Below are positions 45,410-59,706 of a stretch of 64,000 bases of DNA, one piece after another (the stretch's first letter is position 1; each line of letters begins with the position of its first letter). The translations under genes were made by a program, and so were the position numbers. Source of the stretch: Strongylocentrotus droebachiensis (lineage: Eukaryota > Echinodermata > Echinoidea > Camarodonta > Strongylocentrotidae); NCBI GenBank assembly GCA_035222895.1, contig JAVYIG010000703.1, positions 124,001 through 188,000 on the forward strand. Reading direction: 5' to 3'. The notes under the pieces were generated by a model that did not search any database, was not told where the DNA came from, and worked only from the letters and a program-made list of their open reading frames with translations.

Positions 45410-47079
45410 TATTTTAATTGAATTTGTACAAAAACACAATTCAATTAAAATAAATTTGTGACCACTTTTTTGTGTGCAGTATTACTCAAAATTGAACCGT
45501 GCAAATTCAATTAAATTTGACACAGTCATAGGTCATCTTCTTAAGACGTGACAGGAACATTTTCAAGTTCATTAAAATATCGTGACGTCATCCAGGCGCC
45601 ATTTTGTGAAGTGCTCTGAGAATCAACTAATGATCATATCTTCATAACCGTAAATCATTTCTCATTCATATGTATACCGATTAAGGTCAATATCCGTCCG
45701 GTCAACTTAAGGTAAAAAAACGCGCGCGTACGCGTCCGTCCGCGCGTCGGTGCGCGCAAAAATAAAAAATGCTCATAATCACTTTTTGATCAAATTAGAG
45801 TACGTTTTAGGCCATTTCAAGCATTTCGAAAATTTCGAAAATTTTCGCAAGCATAAATTTGCGCGCACGTTTGTGTTCGTAATGGTCGTACGCAACCTAG
45901 AATCGCCTTTTTTGGTCTATCATAGTATTGCCCATTTTATTCCGAACAATTTGATACCATGTTTATCTCTTTATGACCATTAATAACGAAATGAGCGTCC
46001 GTTCAAGGTAAAGTCCGTTCGAACCCTCAATTAACTCATGACGTCATCATGATTGCCTCCGTTCAAGGTAAATGTCCGTGCGTGCGAGCTCTTGTAATAC
46101 ATGGCAAATATGGGCAAAAACATGCCTATACAAAATCCATTGTAGCTCTTCAGAATGGATAGATACCCCCAATTCTTTTTAATATTTAGATAGATTATGA
46201 GTCGGAGATATGATTTCATGTCTCATTTGACCCTCAATTAACTCATGACGTCATCATAATGGCCTCCAACCTCAAAATTTCAATTTGCAAATTATGACGT
46301 TAGCATATTTTTGGAAATTTCACTGTATCTCTGTAAATATTGATCGATTTTCTTCCAAATTTTGATATGTTGTAGCTGAGACAATTTTCTACAAATAAAG
46401 TCACGACGTATTTTTCATTTTGACAATGGCATCATGGCGTATTTTTGTGATTAAAGGAGGCATGTCAATCTTTCACATTTTGCGTGTATTCTCTATGGGA
46501 TATGACTTTTTCTCAAAACTGGATTCTACATTCTTGTCTCTCGCGAGCAATATCTCCGTCGCTTTATTTTCGTTTACGCTGAGCTTTGAGTATGTTGTAG
46601 CTGAGAAAATGAGCTATCACAAGTGTGCCATTTATTTCTCAATCAGATGTCGGGATCATGCTCATATTTCAATTACAAAGTGGGATTTGAGAATTCCATT
46701 TTTCGTTTACGTGTAATCTCTATGGGAAATGTTTTGGTATATCGGTAACGCACTTGACTTCCGACCTCGAGGTCCCTGGTTCGAGTCCGGGCGTCTCCAA
46801 CAATTTGTTTTCGTCACTTTTTTTTCTTTTTGACCTTTCACTGTACCATCTCCTTTGAATATTAAAACACGTACAATCGCAAATAATGTAATAAACAACC
46901 ATATTTACTTTATTACCCTATTATCACTTGATCCATTTTTCTTCATTCATCAATTCATATCTCAATACATCATTTTACATTAACATCATTTTATTGGGTA
47001 ATTGAATTGAAGATGAGCATGATCATAAGAATTGAAGACAGACCACCTTATTCGTCTTCGTGACGAATTAAATTTCTAG
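45410..47079 (+). repeat. Unit 14 (C head, A-like body, B 3' end) with tRNA-like module
   Basis: Starts TATTTTAATTGAATT, a different hairpin (14-bp stem ATTTTAATTGAATT and complement). The body is A-like with a short internal duplication around CGTTCAAGGTAAA (45,999 and 46,059). After the tRNA-like module, unusual AT-rich DNA precedes a standard B 3' hairpin and CTAG. Confidence 0.65.
46728..46801 (+). ncRNA. tRNA-like sequence (tRNA 3' part / SINE-like), copy 2
   Basis: Same core as 24,470-24,542 (GGTTCGAGTCC B box, CCGGG, CGTCTCCA) and the same flanks (TACAAAGTGGGATTTGA before, TTTTTGACCTTTCACTGTACC after), so the module duplicated as a block of about 260 bp with its unit. Not a complete cloverleaf. 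Confidence 0.55.
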
Positions 47080-48437
47080 TTATTCTTTATTTTTATTTCT
47101 TCCTGTTTTTTGTGCCCCGGATAACTCAAGTTTGGTTTAGTTAATTTCATTAAATTTTGGCACATTCATAGGTCATTGTCATGAGACGTGACATGAACAT
47201 TTTCAAGGTCATCAAATCATCGTGACGTCATCCAGGCGCCATTTTGTGAAATCACGTTATCCATCATATCTTCATGATGCATCAGCAAAGGTTGTTCATA
47301 TTCATATCACATATACTTTAGGTCAAGGGTCAACAGGTCATGTCATCAAAGGTCACATAAAGGTCATGACGCGCGCGTACGTGTGCGTCAAAATTTTAAA
47401 AAGCTCAAAATCACTTAACTACTAAAGGAGAGTACGAATCAGGTCATTTTAAGCATTTCAAAATTTTCCGTCCGTACATGTCCCCGCGCGCGTTGCGCGC
47501 GCTCATGACGCGCGGAAAAAGTCAAATTCAAAATGTTTACATGATTTGGATTCCTCTTAACGTAATTGACAATTTACATTAATTTCAGTCACTCTTCATA
47601 TTTCATAAGGCCGTGAGCGTGCGTCAAAGTTCAAAATCCGCGCGTACTGCTATGGGCAATATAATGCAAATTTGATCAAAAACATGCCATTTTAAAAATC
47701 GAAATAGCTCTTCAGATAGTCCATCGACCCCCAATTTTTATATCATGGTTGGAAAGAGCATGAGTTGGAGATATGATTTCATACCACCCTGACTCGTACA
47801 AAGTGAAACAAAATCTTCATATTTGCATCTAAACTAAAGAAAATGTATTTTGTTGATGACGTCATTTTTGTCTTTGTTTAATTAAGATTATCTCGCTTAT
47901 CAGTGATCCCAGATTTCGATATGTTGTAGCTGAGCTAATTTTCTACCAGAAATATGTCAATAATTTTTCATTTAGATGACGTCATCATAGTAAAATATTC
48001 GATTAAAGGCGACAATGCATAATTTGTCATATTTGCGTGTTATGTCTATGGGAGGTCACTTATTTCAAAACATGAATCTGCATGACAATGTGTTTTGACC
48101 AGTATCTCGGTTGTTATTCAACAGTTTTCTCCTAGATTTTAGTATGTTGTCGCTGAGACTATATGTTATCTAAATCGACCCTCATTTTTCCGATAAGATG
48201 TCAGAATCACGCTCATGATCATGATCATCATTATCATAATGATGATAATCATCCTCATCAACATCATCATGATCATCATCATCATAATCATTACTATCAA
48301 GATCATCATCATCATAATCATCATTGTTTACATGTCTATATAACTTCTCCCTTTTTCAATATAGTAAATATTATAATCTATTATAAGACTTGAAGACAGA
48401 CCACCTTATTCGTCTTCGTGACGAATTAAATTTCTAG
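47080..48437 (+). repeat. Unit 15 (B), headless
   Basis: Standard B body; a small deletion near 47,908 removes TCGATTTTCTC. Complete 3' end. Confidence 0.7.
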
Positions 48438-49791
48438 TTATTATTTATTTTTATTTCTTCCCGTTTTTTGTGCCCCGGATAACTCAAGTTTGGTTAAGTC
48501 AATTTGATTCAATTTTAGCACAGTCATAGGTCATTCTCATGACACGTGACATGAACATTTTCAAGGTCATCATGTTATCGTGACGTCATCCAGGCGCCAT
48601 TTTGTGAAATCACATTATCCATCATATCTTCATGATGCATCAGCAAAGGTCATTCATATTCATATCACATATACTTCAGGTCAAGGGTCAACAGGTCATG
48701 TCATCAAAGGTCACATAAAGGTCATGACGCGCGCGTATGTGCGCGTCAAAATTTAGAATTGCTAAAAATCACTAAACTATTGAAGGAGAGTACGAATCAG
48801 GTCATTTTAAGCATTTCAAAATTTTCCGTCCGTAAGTGTCCCCGCGCGCGGTGTGCGCGCTCACAGCGCGCGGAAAAGGTCAAATTCAAAATGTTTACAT
48901 GATTTGGATTCCTCTTAACGTAATTGACAATTTACATTAATTTCAGTCACTCTTCATATTTCATAAGGCCGTGAGCGTGCGTCAAAGTTCAAAATCCGCG
49001 CGTACTGCTATGGGCAATATAATGCAAATTTGATCAAAAACATGCCATTTTAAAAATCGAAATAGCTCTTCAGATAGTCCATCGACCCCCAATTTTTATA
49101 TCATGGTTGGAGAAAGCATGAGTTGGAGATATGATTTCATACCACCCTGACTCGTACAAAGTGAAAACAAAGTCATCATATTGGCATCTTAACTCAATCA
49201 AATGTATTTTGTTGATGACGTCATTTTTGTCTTTGTTTAATTTAGATTATCTCACTTATCGGTGATCGATTTTCTCCCAGATTTTGATATGTTATAGCTG
49301 AGATAATTTTCTACCAGAAATAAGACATTTATTTTTCATTTAGATGACGTCATCATAGTAAAATATTCGATTAAAGGCGACAATGCATAATTTGTCATAT
49401 TTGCGTGTTATGTCTATGGGAGGCCACTTTTTTCAAAACATGAATCTGCATGACAAGGTGATTTGACCAGTATCTCGGTTGTTATTCAACAGTTTTCTCC
49501 CAAATTTTGGTATGTTGTAGCTGAGACTATTTGCTATTTGAATATTTCCTTATTTTTTCAATCAGATGTCAGGATCATGCTTGTGCTCATCATCATCATT
49601 AACATTATCGTTTTTATCATCATATAACATTATCATTATCATCATCATCATCACCTTTACTATCATGATCATCATCATGGTCATCATGATCATCATTGTT
49701 TACATGTCTATATAACTTCTCCCATTCTCAAATCTATCATAAGACTTAGACAGACCACCTTATTCGTCTTCGTGACGAATTAAATTTCTAG
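48438..49791 (+). repeat. Unit 16 (B), headless, tandem copy of unit 17
   Basis: 1,354 bp. From about 48,640 onward essentially identical to unit 17; shared markers are TTTAGAATTGCTAAAAATCA and GGGAGGCCAC. Confidence 0.72.
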
Positions 49792-51145
49792 TTATTATTT
49801 ATTTTTATTTCTTCCCGTTTTTTGTTCCTAGGATAACTCAAGTTTGGCTAAATCAATTTGATTCAATTTTGGCTAAGTCATAGGTCATTATCATGAGACG
49901 TGACAGGAACATTTTCAAGGTCATCAAATCATCGTGACGTCATCCAGGCGCCATTTTGAGAAATCACGTTATCCATCATATCTTCATGATGCATCAGCAA
50001 AGGTTATTCATATTCATATCACATATACTTCAGGTCAAGGGTCAACAGGTCATGTCATCAAAGGTCACATAAAGGTCATGACGCGCGCGTATGTGCGCGT
50101 CAAAATTTAGAATTGCTAAAAATCACTAAACTATTGAAGGAGAGTACGAATCAGGTCATTTTAAGCATTTCAAAATTTTCCGTCCGTAAGTGTCCCCGCG
50201 CGCGGTGTGCGCGCTCACAGCGCGCGGAAAAGGTCAAATTCAAAATGTTTACATGATTTGGATTCCTCTTAACGTAATTGACAATTTACATTAATTTCAG
50301 TCACTCTTCATATTTCATAAGGCCGTGAGCGTGCGTCAAAGTTCAAAATCCGCGCGTACTGCTATGGGCAATATAATGCAAATTTGATCAAAAACATGCC
50401 ATTTTAAAAATCGAAATAGCTCTTCAGATAGTCCATCGACCCCCAATTTTTATATCATGGTTGGAGAAAGCATGAGTTGGAGATATGATTTCATACCACC
50501 CTGACTCGTACAAAGTGAAAACAAAGTCATCATATTGGCATCTTAACTCAATCAAATGTATTTTGTTGATGACGTCATTTTTGTCTTTGTTTAATTTAGA
50601 TTATCTCACTTATCGGTGATCGATTTTCTCCCAGATTTTGATATGTTATAGCTGAGATAATTTTCTACCAGAAATAAGACATTTATTTTTCATTTAGATG
50701 ACGTCATCATAGTAAAATATTCGATTAAAGGCGACAATGCATAATTTGTCATATTTGCGTGTTATGTCTATGGGAGGCCACTTTTTTCAAAACATGAATC
50801 TGCATGACAAGGTGATTTGACCAGTATCTCGGTTGTTATTCAACAGTTTTCTCCCAAATTTTGGTATGTTGTAGCTGAGACTATTTGCTATTTGAATATT
50901 TCCTTATTTTTTCAATCAGATGTCAGGATCATGCTTGTGCTCATCATCATCATTAACATTATCGTTTTTATCATCATATAACATTATCATTATCATCATC
51001 ATCATCACCTTTACTATCATGATCATCATCATGGTCATCATGATCATCATTGTTTACATGTCTATATAACTTCTCCCATTCTCAAATCTATCATAAGACT
51101 TAGACAGACCACCTTATTCGTCTTCGTGACGAATTAAATTTCTAG
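49792..51145 (+). repeat. Unit 17 (B), headless, tandem copy of unit 16
   Basis: 1,354 bp, offset 1,354 from unit 16. Its first 200 bp instead match unit 18 (TTTGGCTAAATCAATTTG, TTTTGAGAAATCACG). Confidence 0.72.
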
Positions 51146-52495
51146 TTATTATTTATTTTTATTTCTTCCCGTTTTTTGTTCCTAGGATAACTCAAGTTTG
51201 GCTAAATCAATTTGATTCAATTTTGGCTAAGTCATAGGTCATTATCATGAGACGTGACAGGAACATTTTCAAGGTCATCAAATCATCGTGACGTCATCCA
51301 GGCGCCATTTTGAGAAATCACGTTATCCATCATATCTTCATGATGCATCAGCAAAGGTTATTCATATTCATATCACATATACTTTAGGTCAAGGGTCAAC
51401 AGGTCATGTCATCAAAGGTCACATAAAAGTCATGACGCGCGCGTACATGTGCGTCAAAATTTTAAATAGCTCAAAATCACTAAACTACTAAAGAAGAGTA
51501 CGAATCAGGTCATTTTAAGCATTTCAAAATTTTCCGTCCGTACATGTCCCCGCGCGCGTTGCGCGCGCTCATGACGCGCGGAAAAGGTCAAATTCAAAAT
51601 GTTTACATGATTTGGATTCCTCTTAACGTAATTGACAATTTACATTAATTTCAGTCACTCTTCATATTTAATAAGGCCGTGAGCGTGCGTCAAAGTTCAA
51701 AATCCGCGCGTACTGCTATGGGCAATATAATGCAAATTTGATCAAAAACATGCCATTTTAAAAATCGAAATAGCTCTTCAGATAGTCCATTGACCCCCAA
51801 TTTTTATATCATGGTTGGAGAAAGCATGAGTTGTAGATATGATTTCATACCACCCTGACTCGTACAAAGTGAAACAAAGTCATCATATTGGCATCTAAAC
51901 TCAAACAAATGTTTTTTGTTGATGACGTCATTTTTGTCTTTGTTTAATTGAGATTATCTCACTTATCGGTGATCGATTTTCTCCCAGAATTTAATATGTT
52001 GTAGCTGAGATAATTTTCTACCAGAAATATATTATTCATTTTTCATTTTGATGACGTCATCATAGTTAAATATTCCATTAAAGGCGACAATGCATAATTT
52101 GTCATATTTGCGTGTTATGTCTATGGGAGGTCACTTTTTTCAAAACATGAATCTGCATGACAAGGTGTTTTGACCAGTATCTCGGTTGTTATTCAACAGT
52201 TTTCTCCCAAATTTTAGTATGTTGTAGCTGAGACTATTTGCTATTTAAATATTTCCTCATTTTTTCAATCAGATGTCAGGATCATGCTTGTGCTCATCAT
52301 CATCATTAACATTATCGTTTTTATCATCATATAACATTATCATTATCATCATCATCACCTTTACTATCATGATCATCATCATGGTCATCATGATCATCAT
52401 TGTTTACATGTCTATATAACTTCTCCCATTCTCAATTCTATCATAAGACTTAGACAGACCACCTTATTCGTCTTCGTGACGATTTAAATTTCTAG
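51146..52495 (+). repeat. Unit 18 (B), headless, copy of unit 21
   Basis: 1,350 bp, same length as unit 21 and nearly identical at offset 4,241; differences noticed include CATAAAAGTC versus CATCAAAGTC. Confidence 0.72.
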
Positions 52496-53957
52496 TTATT
52501 ATTATTATTATTATTATTTATTTTTATTTCTTCCCGTTTTTTGTTCCTAGGATAACTCAAGTTTGATTTAGTCAATTTAATTCAATTTTAGCACAGTAAT
52601 AGGTCATTGTCATGACACGTGACAGGAACATTTTCAAGGTCATCATGTCATCGTGACGTCATCCAGGCGCCATTTTGTGAAATCACATTATCCATCATAT
52701 CTTCATGATGCATCAGCAAAGGTCATTCGTATTCATATCACATATACTTCAGGTCAAGGGTCAACAGGTCAAGTCATCAAAGGTCACATAAAGGTCATGA
52801 CGCGCACGTACGCGCGCGTCAAAATTTTAAAATGCTCAAAATCACTTAACTATTAAAGGAGAGTACGAATCAGGTCATTTGAAGCATTTCAAAATTTTCC
52901 GTCCGTAAGTGTCCCCGCGCGCGGTGTGCGCGCTCACGGCGCGCGGAAAAGGTCAAATTCAAAATGTTTACATGATTTGGATTCCTCTTAACGTAAATAA
53001 CAATTATTATTAATTTCAGTCACTCTTCATATTTCATAAGGCCGTGAGCGTGCGTCAAAGTTCAAAATCCGCGCGTACTGCTATGGGCGATATAATGCAA
53101 ATTTGATCAAAAACATGCCATTTTAAAAATCGAAATAGCTCTTCAGATAGTCCATTGACCCCTAATTTTTATATCATGGTTGGAGAAAGCATGAGCTGGA
53201 GATATTATTTCATACCACCCTGACTCGTACAAAGTGAAATAAAGTCATCATATTGGCATTTAAACTAAAAAAAATGTATTTTGTTGATGACGTCATTTTT
53301 GTCTTTGTTTAATTGAGATTATCTCGCTTATCGGTGATCGATTTTCTCCCAGATTTTGATATGTTGTAGCTGAGATAATTTTCTACCAGAAATATGTCAT
53401 TTATTTTGCATTTGGATGACGTCATCATAGTGAAATATTCGATGAAAGGCGACAATGCATAATTTGTCATATTTGCGTGTTATGTCTATGGGAGGTCACT
53501 TTTTTCAAAACATGAATCTGCATGACAATGTGTTTTGACCAGTATCTCGGTTGTTATTCAACAGTTCTCTCCCAAATCTTAGTATGTTGTAGCTGAGACT
53601 ATATGCTATCTAAATATTTCCTCATTTTTTCAATCAGATGTCAGGATCATGCTCATGCTCGTCATCATCATTATCAATATCATCATCATCATCATCATCA
53701 ATGTCACCATCATCATCATCATGGTCTGAAGATCATCATCAACATCATCATGATCATTATCATCATCATTAACATTATCGTTTTTATCATCATATAACAT
53801 CATTATCATCATCATCATCACCTTTACTATCATGATCATCATCATGTTTATCATGATCATCATTGTTTACATGTCTATATAACTTCTCCCATTCTCAAAT
53901 CTATCATAAGACTTAGACAGACCACCTTATTCGTCTTCGTGACGAATTAAATTCTAG
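52496..53957 (+). repeat. Unit 19 (B), headless, copy of unit 22
   Basis: 1,462 bp, same length as unit 22. Markers: AAATAACAATTATTATTAAT, CTGGAGATATTATTTCATAC. Confidence 0.72.
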
Positions 53958-55386
53958 TTAGGTGGTCTGTCAACGACAGATCACCTATTGTTTTCGTCAG
54001 AATTTTCTTTCTTTATTATTATTATTATTATTATTATTATTTATTTTTATTTCCTACACTTTTTTGTGCCATAGATAACTCAAGTTTGGTTCCGTCAATT
54101 TCATTCAATTTTGGCACAGTTATAGGTCATTGCCATAAGACATGACAGTAACCTTTTCAAGGTCATCAGGTCATCATGACGTCATCCAGGCGCCATTTTG
54201 TGAAATCACATTATCCATCATATATTCATGATGCATAAGCAAAGGTCATTCATATACATATCACATATACTTCAGGTCAAGGGTCAACAAGTCATGTCAT
54301 CAAAGGTCACATAAAGGTCATGACGCGCACGTACGCGCGCGTCAAAATTTTAAAATGCTCAAAATCACTTAACTATTAAACGAGAGTACGAATCAGGTCA
54401 TTTTAAGCATTTCAAAAATTTCCGTCCGTACTTGTCCCCGCGCGCGGTGCGCGCGCTCACAACGCGCGGAAAAGGTCAAATTCAATTTGTTTACATGATT
54501 TAGATTCCTCTTACCATAAATGACAATTTACATTAATTTCAGTCACTCTTGACCTTTCATAAGGCCGTGAGCGCGCGTCAAAGTTCAAAATCCGCGCGTA
54601 CTGCTATGGGCAATATAATGCAAATTTGATCAAAAACATGCTACTTTATAAATCGAAATAGCTCTTCAGATAGTCCGTCGACCCCCAATTTTTATATCAT
54701 AGTTGGAAAGAGCATGAGTTGGAGATATGATTTCATACCACCCTGACTCGTACAAAGTGAAACAAAATCTTCATATTTGCATCTAAACTAAAGAAAATGT
54801 ATTTTGTTGATGACGTTATTTTTGTCTTTGTTTAATTGAGATTATCTCACTTATCGGTGATCAATCTTCTCCCAGATTTTGATATGTTATAGCTGAGATA
54901 ATTTTCTACCAGAAATAAGACATTTATTTTTCATTTAGATGACGTCATCATAGTAAAATATTCGATTAAAGGCGACAATGCATAATTTGTCATATTTGCG
55001 TGTTATGTCTATGGGAGGCCACTTTTTTCAAAACATGAATCTGCATGACAAGGTGATTTGACCAGTATCTCGGTTGTTATTCAACAGTTTTCTCCCAAAT
55101 TTTGGTATGTTGTAGCTGAGACTATTTGCTATTTGAATATTTCCTTATTTTTTCAATCAGATGTCAGGATCATGCTTGTGCTCATCATCATCATTAACAT
55201 TATCGTTTTTATCATCATATAACATTATCATTATCATCATCATCATCACCTTTACTATCATGATCATCATCATGGTCATCATGATCATCATTGTTTACAT
55301 GTCTATATAACTTCTCCCATTCTCAAATCTATCATAAGACTTAGACAGACCACCTTATTCGTCTTCGTGACGAATTAAATTTCTAG
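53958..55386 (+). repeat. Unit 20 (B), one head, recombinant of unit 12-like and unit 17-like
   Basis: CAACG-loop head. Left part matches unit 12, right part matches unit 17; the switch falls within about 54,865-54,890. Confidence 0.72.
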
Positions 55387-56736
55387 TTATTATTTATTTT
55401 TATTTCTTCCCGTTTTTTGTTCCTAGGATAACTCAAGTTTGGCTAAATCAATTTGATTCAATTTTGGCTAAGTCATAGGTCATTATCATGAGACGTGACA
55501 GGAACATTTTCAAGGTCATCAAATCATCGTGACGTCATCCAGGCGCCATTTTGAGAAATCACGTTATCCATCATATCTTCATGATGCATCAGCAAAGGTT
55601 ATTCATATTCATATCACATATACTTTAGGTCAAGGGTCAACAGGTCATGTCATCAAAGGTCACATCAAAGTCATGACGCGCGCGTACGTGTGCGTCAAAA
55701 TTTTAAATAGCTCAAAATCACTAAACTACTAAAGAAGAGTACGAATCAGGTCATTTTAAGCATTTCAAAATTTTCCGTCCGTACATGTCCCCGCGCGCGT
55801 TGCGCGCGCTCATGACGCGCGGAAAAGGTCAAATTCAAAATGTTTACATGATTTGGATTCCTCTTAACGTAATTGACAATTTACATTAATTTCAGTCACT
55901 CTTCATATTTAATAAGGCCGTGAGCGTGCGTCAAAGTTCAAAATCCGCGCGTACTGCTATGGGCAATATAATGCAAATTTGATCAAAAACATGCCATTTT
56001 AAAAATCGAAATAGCTCTTCAGATAGTCCATTGACCCCCAATTTTTATATCATGGTTGGAGAAAGCATGAGTTGTAGATATGATTTCATACCACCCTGAC
56101 TCGTACAAAGTGAAACAAAGTCATCATATTGGCATCTAAACTCAAACAAATGTTTTTTGTTGATGACGTCATTTTTGTCTTTGTTTAATTGAGATTATCT
56201 CACTTATCGGTGATCAATTTTCTCCCAGAATTTAATATGTTGTAGCTGAGATAATTTTCTACCAGAAATATATTATTCATTTTTCATTTTGATGACGTCA
56301 TCATAGTTAAATATTCCATTAAAGGCGACAATGCATAATTTGTCATATTTGCGTGTTATGTCTATGGGAGGTCACTTTTTTCAAAACATGAATCTGCATG
56401 ACAAGGTGTTTTGACCAGTATCTCGGTTGTTATTCAACAGTTTTCTCCCAAATTTTAGTATGTTGTAGCTGAGACTATTTGCTATTTAAATATTTCCTCA
56501 TTTTTTCAATCAGATGTCAGGATCATGCTTGTGCTCATCATCATCATTAACATTATCGTTTTTATCATCATATAACATTATCATTATCATCATCATCACC
56601 TTTACTATCATGATCATCATCATGGTCATCATGATCATCATTGTTTACATGTCTATATAACTTCTCCCATTCTCAATTCTATCATAAGACTTAGACAGAC
56701 CACCTTATTCGTCTTCGTGACGAATTAAATTTCTAG
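55387..56736 (+). repeat. Unit 21 (B), headless, copy of unit 18
   Basis: Second member of the 4,241-bp-period duplication. Confidence 0.72.
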
Positions 56737-58198
56737 TTATTATTATTATTATTATTATTTATTTTTATTTCTTCCCGTTTTTTGTTCCTAGGATAACTCA
56801 AGTTTGATTTAGTCAATTTAATTCAATTTTAGCACAGTAATAGGTCATTGTCATGACACGTGACAGGAACATTTTCAAGGTCATCATGTCATCGTGACGT
56901 CATCCAGGCGCCATTTTGTGAAATCACATTATCCATCATATCTTCATGATGCATCAGCAAAGGTCATTCGTATTCATATCACATATACTTCAGGTCAAGG
57001 GTCAACAGGTCAAGTCATCAAAGGTCACATAAAGGTCATGACGCGCACGTACGCGCGCGTCAAAATTTTAAAATGCTCAAAATCACTTAACTATTAAAGG
57101 AGAGTACGAATCAGGTCATTTGAAGCATTTCAAAATTTTCCGTCCGTAAGTGTCCCCGCGCGCGGTGTGCGCGCTCACGGCGCGCGGAAAAGGTCAAATT
57201 CAAAATGTTTACATGATTTGGATTCCTCTTAACGTAAATAACAATTATTATTAATTTCAGTCACTCTTCATATTTCATAAGGCCGTGAGCGTGCGTCAAA
57301 GTTCAAAATCCGCGCGTACTGCTATGGGCGATATAATGCAAATTTGATCAAAAACATGCCATTTTAAAAATCGAAATAGCTCTTCAGATAGTCCATTGAC
57401 CCCTAATTTTTATATCATGGTTGGAGAAAGCATGAGCTGGAGATATTATTTCATACCACCCTGACTCGTACAAAGTGAAATAAAGTCATCATATTGGCAT
57501 TTAAACTAAAAAAAATGTATTTTGTTGATGACGTCATTTTTGTCTTTGTTTAATTGAGATTATCTCGCTTATCGGTGATCGATTTTCTCCCAGATTTTGA
57601 TATGTTGTAGCTGAGATAATTCTCTACCAGAAATATGTCATTTATTTTGCATTTGGATGACGTCAACATAGTGAAATATTCGATGAAAGGCGACAATGCA
57701 TAATTTGTCATATTTGCGTGTTATGTCTATGGGAGGTCACTTTTTTCAAAACATGAATCTGCATGACAATGTGTTTTGACCAGTATCTCGGTTGTTATTC
57801 AACAGTTCTCTCCCAAATCTTAGTATGTTGTAGCTGAGACTATATGCTATCTAAATATTTCCTCATTTTTTCAATCAGATGTCAGGATCATGCTCATGCT
57901 CGTCATCATCATTATCAATATCATCATCATCATCATCATCAATGTCACCATCATCATCATCATGGTCTGAAGATCATCATCAACATCATCATGATCATTA
58001 TCATCATCATTAACATTATCGTTTTTATCATCATATAACATCATTATCATCATCATCATCACCTTTACTATCATGATCATCATCATGTTTATCATGATCA
58101 TCATTGTTTACATGTCTATATAACTTCTCCCATTCTCAAATCTATCATAAGACTTAGACAGACCACCTTATTCGTCTTCGTGACGAATTAAATTCTAG
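56737..58198 (+). repeat. Unit 22 (B), headless, copy of unit 19
   Basis: Second member of the 4,241-bp-period duplication; one TGACGTCATCATAG became TGACGTCAACATAG near 57,661. Confidence 0.72.
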
Positions 58199-58252
58199 TT
58201 AGGTGGTCTGTCAACGACAGATCACCTATTGTTTTCGTCAGAATTTTCTTTC

Positions 58253-58283
<31 letters not shown>

Positions 58284-59706
58284 GGTGGTCTGTTGTCAAC
58301 AGACCACCTATTGATTTCGTCAGAATTTTCTTTCTTTATTTATTATTTATTTATTATTTATTTTTATTTATTTCTTCACTTTTTTGTGTATCCGATTTCT
58401 CAATATCCATCCACCCAATTTCTCTCAATTTTGACACAGTCATAGGTCATCATCATGAGACGTGACAGGAAACTTTTCAAGGTCATCAAATTATCGTGAC
58501 GTCATCCAGGCGCCATTTTGTGAAATCACATTATCCATCATATCTTCATGATGCGTACTCAAAGTTCATTCATATTCATATCACATATACTTCAGGTCAA
58601 GGGTCAACAGGTCATGTCATCAAAGGTCACATAAAGTTCATGACGCGCGCGTATGTGCGCGTCAAAATTTAAAATTGCTCAAAATCACCTAACTATTAAA
58701 CGAGAGTACGAATCAGGTCATTTTAAGCATTTCAAAATTTTCCGTCCGTACTTGTCCCCGCGCGCGGTGTGCGCGCTCACAGCGCGCGGAAAAGGTCAAA
58801 TTCAAAATGTTTACATGATTTGGATTCCTCTTAACGTAATTGACAATTTACATTAATTTCAGTCACTCTTCATATTTCATAAGGCCGTGAGCGTGCGTCA
58901 AAGTTTAAAATCCGCGCGTGCTGCTATGGGCAATATAATGCAAATTTCATCAAAAACATGCCATTTTAAAAATCGAAATAGCTCTTCAGATAGTCCATCG
59001 ACCCCCAATTTTTATATCATGGTTGGAGAAAGCATGAGTTGGAGATATGATTTCATACCACCCTAACTCGTACAAAGTGAAACAAAGTCATCATATTGGC
59101 ATCTAAACTCAAACAAATGTATTTTGTTTATGACGTCATTTTTGTCTTTGTTTAATTGAGATTATCTCACTTATCGGTGATCGATTTTCTCCCAGATTTT
59201 GATATGTTGTAGGTGAGATAATTCTCTATCAAAAATATGTCATTCATTTTTCATTTTGATGACGTCATCATAGTTAAATATTCCGTTAATGGCGACAATG
59301 CATAATTTGTCATATTTGCGTGTTATGTCTATGGGAGGTCACTTTTTTCAAAACATGAATCTGCATAAAAAGGTGTTTTGACCAGTATCTCGGTTGTTAT
59401 TCAACAGTTTTCTCCCAAATTTTAGTATGTTGTAGCTGAGACTATTTGCTATCTAAATATTTCCTTATTTTTTTATTTAGATGTCAGGATCATGCTTATG
59501 CTCATCATCATCATTAACATTATCGTTTTTATCATCATATAACATTATCATTATCATCATCATCATCACCTTTACTATCATGATCATCATCATGGTCATC
59601 ATGATCATCATTGTTTACATGTCTATATAACTTCTCCCATTCTCAATTCTATCATCAGAATTAGACAGACCACCTTATTCGTCTTCGTGACGAATTAAAT
59701 TTCTAG
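58199..59706 (+). repeat. Unit 23 (B), two heads of different subtype
   Basis: CAACG-loop head (58,199) followed by GTC-loop head (about 58,284). Ends CTAG at 59,703-59,706, then a family C head. Confidence 0.7.

Noticed and set aside
27569..57097. Recurring 67-residue frames starting MTSSRRHF in many units
   Set aside because: They follow the repeat period, start in the conserved TGACGTCATCC segment and cross CG islands and microsatellite-free DNA without any domain. Several units have stops or shifted frames; their recurrence is explained by unit duplication.
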